Positions 58,554 to 64,000 of a stretch of DNA of 64,000 nucleotides are shown here, piece by piece; positions within the stretch are counted from its first letter, which is position 1; each line of letters opens with the position of its first letter. Below the pieces are notes generated by a model, which saw nothing but the letters and a program-made list of their open reading frames with translations, had not been told where the DNA came from and did not search any database. Source of the stretch: Mycolicibacterium lacusdiani (GTDB lineage Bacteria > Actinomycetota > Actinomycetes > Mycobacteriales > Mycobacteriaceae). Where the stretch lies: NCBI RefSeq assembly GCF_021916785.1, contig NZ_JAKCFC010000002.1, forward strand, positions 893,048-957,047. Direction: 5' to 3'. Both the position numbers and the translations under genes were made by a program.

Positions 58554-59720
58554 TCAGTCCTCGTAGTCCCAAGCATCGCGACTGCGTCGCGGCCGGGTGC
58601 GGTGCTCCACGCGCGGATCCTCGTCGTCCGAGCCGCGGTAGCGAACCCGTGAGACCGGGTGGTGCGTGCTGTCGGCGTGGCTGCGGCCATTGCTCGACGG
58701 TGTGCCGTTGACCGGACCCTCGAAGGGCTCGTACGAGTCGTAGTAGGGCCGACGTTCCGACCGGCCCTCCGGCCGCTCGTAGCGCTCCGACCGATCCCGC
58801 CGCACGGGCCGTTCGCTGCGCGCCGACCGTTCGCTGCGATCACCAGTGCTGCGACGCCCGACCGGCGGCGCATCGCGTCGCTCCCTCGACTCGTCGCTGC
58901 GGGGCCGTCGACGCGGCTCCGAGTCGGGGTCGGCCGGGGGACGGGTACGGCGCGGACGCGGCGGCACCGCGTCGATGATCTCGGTCTCCGGCGGACGGGC
59001 ATGGCGGGACCGCGACGCACTGCCCGCCGGGCGGGGCTTCCGGGGCCGTGGCGAGTCGTCGTCGGCGGTGCCGTCGCGGTCGATGGAGTGCCTGCGGCTG
59101 CGCCGGCCGTCAGAAGCCCTCTCGGCTCTCTCGGGCCTGTCGGCCCTGGACGCTTTGGCGGGCCTGGGGGACTTGGCCGCCGGCTCCTCGTCGGCGTCGT
59201 CCATCGCGGCCGTACGCCTGCTGCGACGCTTGCTGGGGGCCTCGTCCGCAAAGTCGTCGGCGACGTCCTGCGGAGCATGTCGCTGCTCCGTCCGGTGCAG
59301 GTACCAGCGCGCAACGCCGATGGCCAGCACCGTCACCGCCGTGAAGAACATCAGCGGGAAGCGCTCGATCAACGGGTAGCCGCAGTTGATCAGGATGTCC
59401 TTCATGCCCTTGATCTCGCTGCTGTGCATGAGGAAGTACGCACTCGGCACGGCGACGAAGAGCAGGAGCGGCGGCTGGATCACCGTGGTGAAGAGGCTCG
59501 ACTGACGCACCGCGAGCACCGCGAGAACACAGCCAGTGACATAGCACACGACGAAGGTGCCGCTGAGCGACTTCGTGCCCGAACCGGCGTCGATGGCGAA
59601 GCCGATGGCGGAGGCGATCACCGCCAGCAGCACCGCTCCCCACCAGGGCAGACCGGGGACGAGGGGCAGCACGGATCGCTGGTCGGCGGGGACCGCCGAG
59701 CGCGCACGCTGTCCTGACAC
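58554..59720 (-). CDS. DUF6542 membrane protein with long charged tail
   Basis: A 388-residue protein with about four transmembrane helices in residues 25-140 (PWWGAVLLAVIASAIGFAID and following). A cytosolic tail of 240 residues is rich in Arg, Asp, Ser and Pro with many RSER/RPER-like repeats, probably disordered. The start is GTG 59720. From memory it corresponds to M. tuberculosis Rv1111c. The function is unknown; the position between ispH and ychF is conserved. Confidence 0.85.
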   Translation of the reverse strand: MSGQRARSAVPADQRSVLPLVPGLPWWGAVLLAVIASAIGFAIDAGSGTKSLSGTFVVCYVTGCVLAVLAVRQSSLFTTVIQPPLLLFVAVPSAYFLMHSSEIKGMKDILINCGYPLIERFPLMFFTAVTVLAIGVARWYLHRTEQRHAPQDVADDFADEAPSKRRSRRTAAMDDADEEPAAKSPRPAKASRADRPERAERASDGRRSRRHSIDRDGTADDDSPRPRKPRPAGSASRSRHARPPETEIIDAVPPRPRRTRPPADPDSEPRRRPRSDESRERRDAPPVGRRSTGDRSERSARSERPVRRDRSERYERPEGRSERRPYYDSYEPFEGPVNGTPSSNGRSHADSTHHPVSRVRYRGSDDEDPRVEHRTRPRRSRDAWDYED

Positions 59721-59789
59721 ACGTCGACCGTACCGGCTGCGGCGCAGGAAGGGCTGCCAGCGGACACCGGCGTGCCAAGGCGCGTCTCA

Positions 59790-59795
59790 TAGACT
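59790..59795 (+). promoter_or_regulatory. -10 box for leaderless ychF
   Basis: TAGACT fits TANNNT and ends 8 bases before GTG 59804, consistent with a leaderless transcript. Confidence 0.5.
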
Positions 59796-59803
59796 TCGCA
59801 CCC

Positions 59804-60877
59804 GTGAGCCTCAACCTCGGAATCGTCGGGCTGCCGAACGTGGGCAAGTCGACGTTGTTCAACGCGCTGACGCGTAACGACGTCCTCGCCGCCAACTACC
59901 CCTTCGCGACGATCGAGCCCAACGAGGGTGTAGTCGCCCTGCCGGACCCGCGTCTGGACAAGCTGGCCGAGATGTTCTCGTCGGACAAGACCGTGCCCGC
60001 GCCGGTCACGTTCGTCGACATCGCCGGAATCGTGAAGGGCGCGTCAGAGGGCGCCGGCCTTGGCAACAAGTTCCTGGCGAACATCCGCGAGTGCGATGCC
60101 ATCTGTCAGGTCGTGCGCGTCTTCGCCGACGACGACGTCGTCCACGTCGACGGCAAGGTGGATCCGAAGTCGGACATCGAGGTGATCGAGACCGAGCTGA
60201 TCCTCGCCGACATGCAGACGTTGGAGAAGGCGATCCCGCGCCTGGAGAAGGAAGCCCGCAACAACAAGGACCGCAAGCCCGTGCACGAGGCCGCGGTCGC
60301 CGCGCAGGACGTCCTCAACGGAGGGACGACCCTGTTCGCTGCCGGTACCGACGTCACGGTGTTGCGCGAGCTGAACCTGATGACCACCAAGCCGTTCCTG
60401 TACGTGTTCAACGCCGACGAGACGATCCTCACCGACGATGCGCGCAAGGCCGAGCTGCGTGCGATGGTCGCGCCCGCCGACGCCGTCTTCCTCGACGCGA
60501 AGATCGAGGCGGAGCTCCAGGAACTCGACGACGAGTCCGCTGCCGAGCTGTTGGAGTCGATCGGACAGACCGAGCGCGGGCTCGACGCCCTGGCCCGGGC
60601 CGGGTTCCACACGCTGAAGTTGCAGACCTACCTGACGGCGGGGCCCAAGGAGTCGCGGGCCTGGACGATCCACCAGGGCGACACCGCCCCGAAGGCGGCG
60701 GGCGTCATCCACACGGACTTCGAGAAGGGCTTCATCAAGGCCGAGATCGTGTCCTTCGACGACCTCGTCGCCGCCGGTTCGATGGCCGCCGCCAAGGCCG
60801 CGGGCAAGGTGCGCATGGAGGGCAAGGACTACGTGATGGCCGACGGGGACGTCGTGGAGTTCCGCTTCAACGTGTAG
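59804..60877 (+). CDS. ychF: Redox-regulated ATPase YchF
   Basis: A 357-residue OBG-family P-loop protein. Walker A is GLPNVGKSTLFN, switch II is VDIAGIVKGASEGAGLGN, and the G4 position is YVFNADE rather than NKxD, which favours ATP over GTP. A coiled-coil insert and a C-terminal TGS domain (HTDFEKGFIKAEIVSF) complete it. It binds ribosomes and affects stress responses. From memory it corresponds to M. tuberculosis Rv1112. Confidence 0.95.
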   Translation: MSLNLGIVGLPNVGKSTLFNALTRNDVLAANYPFATIEPNEGVVALPDPRLDKLAEMFSSDKTVPAPVTFVDIAGIVKGASEGAGLGNKFLANIRECDAICQVVRVFADDDVVHVDGKVDPKSDIEVIETELILADMQTLEKAIPRLEKEARNNKDRKPVHEAAVAAQDVLNGGTTLFAAGTDVTVLRELNLMTTKPFLYVFNADETILTDDARKAELRAMVAPADAVFLDAKIEAELQELDDESAAELLESIGQTERGLDALARAGFHTLKLQTYLTAGPKESRAWTIHQGDTAPKAAGVIHTDFEKGFIKAEIVSFDDLVAAGSMAAAKAAGKVRMEGKDYVMADGDVVEFRFNV

Positions 60878-60963
60878 ATCGACACACGACGGGGTGTGTC
60901 ACATCCTCAACAGCAGTACCGTGTTGCTCAGCAGGTTCATACCGTCACAACAGGAGACTCATC

Positions 60964-61320
60964 GTGATCGCTCGGCGGTTCGTTCAAGTCCTCTCGTCCG
61001 CGTTGGTCGCCGGGGCTGCCCTCGGGGCAGGCCTGACGGCTGCAGCACCCGCATGGGCTGATGTGACCGCCCAGGACCAGCAGTTCATCGACATCGTCGA
61101 GCAACTCGCCGTTCCGGTGAACTCCGATGAAGACGCGATCAAGATCGGGCGAGAGGTCTGCCAGTCCATGGACGCCGGGCGGGTCGAGCCCGTCCGCACC
61201 GTCCGCGGGCTGGTAACCGGGCTGCAGAATCAGGGCCTCGACAAGGGGAAGGCGGCCAACCTGATTCGCGGCGCGGTCGTCACCTACTGCCCGCAGTACG
61301 GTTCGCTGGTCGGCCGCTGA
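60964..61320 (+). CDS. Secreted DUF732 protein
   Basis: A 118-residue protein with a signal peptide (about 1-32, cleavage after APAWA) and a DUF732-like helical domain with two cysteines (REVCQSM and TYCPQYG) likely paired. GTG 60964 follows ACAGGAGAC. TACCGT at 60940-60945 is a plausible -10. DUF732 proteins are a large mycobacterial secreted family without assigned function. Confidence 0.86.
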   Translation: MIARRFVQVLSSALVAGAALGAGLTAAAPAWADVTAQDQQFIDIVEQLAVPVNSDEDAIKIGREVCQSMDAGRVEPVRTVRGLVTGLQNQGLDKGKAANLIRGAVVTYCPQYGSLVGR

Positions 61321-61401
61321 GCCGTCGCGCCCGCTGCGAGTGGGCGCGAAGATCACGTCTTTCGGTACTCCGGGCGTAGCGTTCCCGTCGGAGGTGATCA
61401 G

Positions 61402-61749
61402 ATGCCCGACCCAGAAGCGAACTCTGACGCGTCCGACTACGACCGTCTCGCGGCCGAACTGGCCGCCTGCCGGCGCGACCTGGACAGGGCGCTCGCGACC
61501 AGCGCAGAGCGGGCCTACCGCGCCGACGAACGCGAGCGCATCGCCGACGAACGCGACCACACGGCCGACGATCGGGAAGCGCTCGCCGACGACCGTGAGC
61601 GGCTCGCCGACGTCCGCGAGGGCTCGGCCGAGGAGCGCGAGCGCAAGCGGGTGCAGCGGGCGGAGGAATCCGTCGAGCGCCAAGTGGCCGAGGCCCGGCG
61701 TGAACAAGCGGAGATCTCGCGACAGTCGACCGACACCGAACGACGCTGA
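61402..61749 (+). CDS. Coiled-coil heptad-repeat protein
   Basis: A 115-residue, highly charged helical protein. Residues 41-75 are five consecutive seven-residue repeats of the type ADERERI, ADERDHT, ADDREAL, ADDRERL, ADVREGS, expected to form a coiled coil or single alpha-helix. GGAGGTGATCAG is a strong ribosome site for the ATG. There is no membrane segment. The function is unknown; a structural or scaffolding part is plausible. Confidence 0.8.
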   Translation: MPDPEANSDASDYDRLAAELAACRRDLDRALATSAERAYRADERERIADERDHTADDREALADDRERLADVREGSAEERERKRVQRAEESVERQVAEARREQAEISRQSTDTERR

Positions 61750-61761
61750 CCCTTTTCGCGA

Positions 61762-61797
61762 CGATGGCCGCCCCGCGCTGTCGCGGAGCGGCCATCG
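61762..61797. terminator. Hairpin between convergent genes
   Basis: Arms 61762-61771 and 61788-61797 are exact 10-base complements, with an inner 5-bp stem (61773-61777 with 61782-61786). It lies 12 bases after the coiled-coil gene stop and 10 bases before the next stop on the minus strand, as a two-way terminator. Confidence 0.75.
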
Positions 61798-61806
61798 GAG
61801 GATTCG

Positions 61807-62199
61807 TCAGGGCACGAACGGGATGAACCGGTCGACCCACCAGATGCCCCACGCCAGAGCGTCGGGGTTGTAGACCACTGGCTGCGGCTCGAGGATGCCG
61901 AGGTCGAACCAGTTGACCGGGCGCCAGGTCGGCGGCAGTCCGGCGTAGCCGGGATCGCCCCAGTGGCCGGGCGGGACGCCCGTCAGACCGGGAACGTAGG
62001 GGTTGCCGTTCTTGATCTGCCCCGGCGGGCCGATGGGGTTCTGGCCTGGCGGATCGCCCGGCACCCAGTAGGGGCCGGGTCCCGGCCCGGGTCCCGGGTC
62101 ATTCGGCTTGGCAAGTGCCACGCCACTGCCGGCGCCGAGCACGCCCAGGCCGAGGGCGGCCGTGGCCGCTGCTCCTGCTGCGATCTTCTTCAAACGCAT
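61807..62199 (-). CDS. Secreted Pro/Gly-rich protein
   Basis: A 130-residue protein with a signal peptide (about 1-30, cleavage after ALA). Its mature part starts with PGPGPGPGP and has many Pro, Gly and Trp residues (DPPGQNPIGPPGQ, PTWRPVNWFDLG). It ends in VDRFIPFVP. No domain is recognised. It may be a cell-wall or surface protein. It faces a strong palindrome in its upstream region. Confidence 0.78.
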   Translation of the reverse strand: MRLKKIAAGAAATAALGLGVLGAGSGVALAKPNDPGPGPGPGPYWVPGDPPGQNPIGPPGQIKNGNPYVPGLTGVPPGHWGDPGYAGLPPTWRPVNWFDLGILEPQPVVYNPDALAWGIWWVDRFIPFVP

Positions 62200-62279
62200 C
62201 GTGAACTCCTTGTCCTACCGCTGCCGTCGCCGACGGCGGCATATCGACTCGTGGTTCACGACCCATGCCGCGAAGCGGC

Positions 62280-62299
62280 GGGGGTCGCATGCGACCCCC
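62280..62299. promoter_or_regulatory. 20-bp perfect palindrome between divergent genes
   Basis: GGGGGTCGCATGCGACCCCC is its own reverse complement. It lies in the 211-base gap between the minus-strand secreted gene (start 62199) and the lipoprotein gene (start 62411), 111 bases before the latter. With no loop it is more like an operator than a terminator. Confidence 0.5.
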
Positions 62300-62410
62300 C
62301 GACGCAACGCCTGTACCCGCCGTCGTCGCCGAATGAAACCTGATCCGCCCGAGGACGTGCGAACCCGCAGGTGGCGGGCACGTGGCGGACATGGCAGTCA
62401 TACTCGATCC

Positions 62411-62860
62411 ATGCGCGTCGCCGCAGTGAGGCCCGGTCGGGCGGTGGCGTGTGCCGCAGTCCTGATGGCCGTCGGCGGGTGCAGTCGCGGCCCCGAGGTG
62501 GAGACCACGTTGGTATTCGACGGCGAGCGTGGAGCCATCAGGACCGACGACGTGTCCTGTACGCGCGGCGACGGTGTCGTGGTCATCTTCGTCAACGGGC
62601 CCGGCAAGCAGATGTTCCGTGCGGTCGTGATCGAGCGCGGCCGGTTGATCGCCGAGCGGGTGGCACTGCGCTACGACGACGTCGCAGGGTTCATCGCCGA
62701 CCCGTCGGAGGTCGAAGTGAGCAGGGTCGACGAGACATATCGGTTTCGCGGCCGGATGCCGCCCGACGTCGGCGAGGCGACGTGGCACACGTTCCAGATC
62801 GAGACGAAGTGTCCGTCGGCCGAGGGTGGGGAACCGGCGACCCGTGCCCGGGGAGAGTGA
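62411..62860 (+). CDS. Lipoprotein of the LpqH/19-kDa antigen type
   Basis: A 149-residue protein with a lipoprotein signal ending AVGGC (Cys at about 24). The mature part has DGERGAIRTDDVSCTRGDG and ends IETKC, giving two conserved cysteines placed as in the mycobacterial 19-kDa (LpqH) family, where they form a disulfide. It is probably anchored outside the plasma membrane. The family match is by eye and overall identity is low. A hairpin overlaps the stop codon. Confidence 0.65.
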   Translation: MRVAAVRPGRAVACAAVLMAVGGCSRGPEVETTLVFDGERGAIRTDDVSCTRGDGVVVIFVNGPGKQMFRAVVIERGRLIAERVALRYDDVAGFIADPSEVEVSRVDETYRFRGRMPPDVGEATWHTFQIETKCPSAEGGEPATRARGE

Positions 62861-62919
62861 TTCGGTCCGTCGACCTCGGGGATGAACATCGACGGACCGA
62901 ATCATGCGTGATAACGCAT
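62858..62919. terminator. Two adjacent hairpins after the lipoprotein gene
   Basis: A perfect 16-bp stem (62858-62873 with 62889-62904) begins at the lipoprotein stop codon. A second stem, ATGCGT-GATA-ACGCAT, follows directly at 62904-62919. They lie between convergent genes and could end transcription both ways. Confidence 0.75.
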
Positions 62920-62981
62920 ATGTCGTCGGGTTTATTCGGTGGGTCCCCTAGGTCACACCAGCCGCGGTGTCGGCACCGCGG

Positions 62982-63674
62982 TCAGAGGACGACGGGAATC
63001 TCGTCGCTGAGCCGGTAGCCCTCGGTCAGTGGCAGCTCGTCACCGCTCCAGAACTTGCCCGGATCGAACCAGTTGAAGTGCTTCTCGGTGGTGAGCAGAC
63101 CCATCTCCTCGTAGGTGATGGCGACCGTCTCGGCGCAGTAGGCCGTCTGCAGCCCGACCTCGTGCCGTTCGCGCTTCTTCCGCTCGGCCGACTCCCGGAC
63201 TCGACGGTGCACGAACGGCAGCCCGCGGGTGAAGTCGCTGACGATCGGCAGCCTGCCGCGGATCCACCGTCCGGTCAGACGTGCGGTGGTGGGGAACGCG
63301 GTGCCGTCCATCCGCGCGATGACGCGCATCATCGCATCCTCCTGCGCGCGGTCGGCGTACGGCGTGAGCTGTCGCAACCAGCACTGCTGGCCGTACTCGT
63401 TCTGCCACTGCTCGACGGCCTGTCGCGCGTCGTTGAGCTGGACGCCGCGGTGGTGGGTGCCGGTCCACACGTCGAGCAGCTTTGCGCCCAGTTCGGCATG
63501 CCACATCAGCGGTGGCAGATCGTCGATGGCCACCGTCATGCCGACGTGATTGACCGGTGCGTTGGTCATCGTCTGGATGGCCCGGTCGGGGCCGGAATCG
63601 CCGCGAAACAGCCATATGTCGCCCGTCCGCGTCTCGGCCAGTGCCCGCTCCAGCGTCACGGTGTTCGCATTCAC
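62982..63674 (-). CDS. Permuted papain-fold (YiiX/NlpC-P60-like) protein
   Basis: A 230-residue protein. GDIWLFRGDSGPDRAIQ and VNHVGM (H43) at the N-terminus, with C180 in TAYCAETVA near the C-terminus, match the order His-then-Cys of circularly permuted NlpC/P60 (YiiX-like) enzymes. Members hydrolyse amide or thioester bonds of lipids or peptides; the substrate is unknown. There is no signal peptide, so it is likely cytosolic or membrane-peripheral. Confidence 0.72.
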   Translation of the reverse strand: MNANTVTLERALAETRTGDIWLFRGDSGPDRAIQTMTNAPVNHVGMTVAIDDLPPLMWHAELGAKLLDVWTGTHHRGVQLNDARQAVEQWQNEYGQQCWLRQLTPYADRAQEDAMMRVIARMDGTAFPTTARLTGRWIRGRLPIVSDFTRGLPFVHRRVRESAERKKRERHEVGLQTAYCAETVAITYEEMGLLTTEKHFNWFDPGKFWSGDELPLTEGYRLSDEIPVVL

Positions 63675-63701
63675 CAGCGCAGCTTAGGCAGAATCGCATG
63701 G

Positions 63702-63872
63702 ATGCGAGGGATCTGGAAGTGGGTCGGGTTGGCGGGCGTCGCGGGCGTCGTGGCAGGCGGCGCGCTGGTCGCCCGCGATCAACGCAAGCGCAACGCCTAT
63801 ACGCCCGACGACGTCCGCGCGCGCCTGCATCAGCGCCTGGCGGAGGCGTCGCCGCCGCCGGGGGACGCCTAG
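63702..63872 (+). CDS. Small single-pass membrane protein
   Basis: A 56-residue protein: MRGIWKWVGLAGVAGVVAGG gives one N-terminal helix, followed by a basic segment (RDQRKRNAY) and a short helix (VRARLHQRLAEA). It is divergent from the papain-fold gene with a 27-base gap. The function is unknown. A similar layout is common in small mycobacterial membrane proteins. Confidence 0.65.
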   Translation: MRGIWKWVGLAGVAGVVAGGALVARDQRKRNAYTPDDVRARLHQRLAEASPPPGDA

Positions 63873-63936
63873 GTGTACTGCCCAGGCAGGTTGGTTGAGG
63901 AAGTGTGACGACTCGCTGTAGCGGTCGTTGATTGGA

Positions 63937-63997
63937 GAAGGCCTCCCGTCGTGGAGTGGAGCTGCTTAGACACCCACTTCGACGACAGGAGACCTTC
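63937..63997. repeat. Imperfect inverted repeat at the window edge, possible mobile-element end
   Basis: Arms 63937-63959 and 63974-63997 pair at 20 positions with three mismatches and one bulge. The pairing would be better in a minus-strand RNA, where two mismatches become G-U. The window ends with GTG right after the right arm, placed like a start codon. This could be the leader region of a transposase or another gene beyond the edge; the family cannot be named from what is visible. Confidence 0.4.
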
Positions 63998-64000
63998 GTG

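Overview
The window is high-GC actinobacterial DNA with the gene order of a mycobacterium. From fadD14 through ychF it follows the M. tuberculosis Rv1058-Rv1112 neighbourhood almost gene by gene (Rv numbers here and below are recalled from memory, not searched). The PE_PGRS genes found there in M. tuberculosis are absent and several extra metabolic genes are present, which suggests an environmental, probably fast-growing Mycolicibacterium-type species. No rRNA, tRNA, CRISPR array or prophage was seen. The last 130 bases may be the edge of a mobile element.

Layout. 1-3.3 kb: two tandem small secreted proteins (the first cut by the window edge), an acyl-CoA ligase (fadD14) and small acidic proteins. 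3.3-6.8 kb: a thiolase-like lipid-transfer protein divergent from a dihydrodipicolinate-reductase-fold protein, with a perfect KstR-type operator between them, then a zinc alcohol dehydrogenase. 6.9-13.8 kb: two patatin phospholipases, an SDR/MarR pair, lipoprotein LpqV, a cysteine dioxygenase-rhodanese operon preceded by a Cys-Cys leader peptide, and a membrane alpha/beta hydrolase. 13.8-21.2 kb: two crotonase genes, a Bax-inhibitor protein, a nuclease-fold protein flanked by palindromes, a thiolase, a GDSL lipase and an HSL-type esterase. 21.2-32.9 kb: cystathionine beta-synthase, proline-rich membrane proteins, an RDD protein, an acyl-CoA dehydrogenase, metB, a GPP34 protein, greA, mycothiol amidase mca, a DUF255 protein and a ketosteroid-isomerase homologue.

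32.9-50.9 kb: hemolysin III, a short-chain prenyl diphosphate synthase, a duplicated four-helix membrane protein, coaA, a DUF885 peptidase-like protein, an unusually long glyA, desA2, a phoAT-like ORF with phoH2, a polysaccharide deacetylase, an antiporter, fum, glpX, a DUF4245 protein, a dienelactone hydrolase and an AI-2E transporter. 50.9-60.9 kb: an epimerase, a DUF5994-FAAL operon, 3beta-hydroxysteroid dehydrogenase with a second KstR-type site, xseB-xseA, a lipid-droplet protein, ispH, a DUF6542 protein and ychF. 60.9-64 kb: small secreted, coiled-coil and lipoprotein genes.

Themes. Sulfur metabolism recurs: CBS plus MetB (reverse transsulfuration), cysteine dioxygenase, rhodanese and Mca. 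Lipid and steroid catabolism recurs: FadD14, Ltp, thiolases, crotonases, 3beta-HSD, a KSI homologue, and two KstR motifs. Many genes appear leaderless, with a TANNNT box 6-8 nt before the start codon. Convergent gene pairs mostly either overlap or abut, or are separated by long inverted repeats. Leads most worth following are the Cys-Cys leader ORF before the cysteine dioxygenase, the palindrome-flanked nuclease-fold gene, the natural D99S change in the KSI homologue, and the long-form SHMT.
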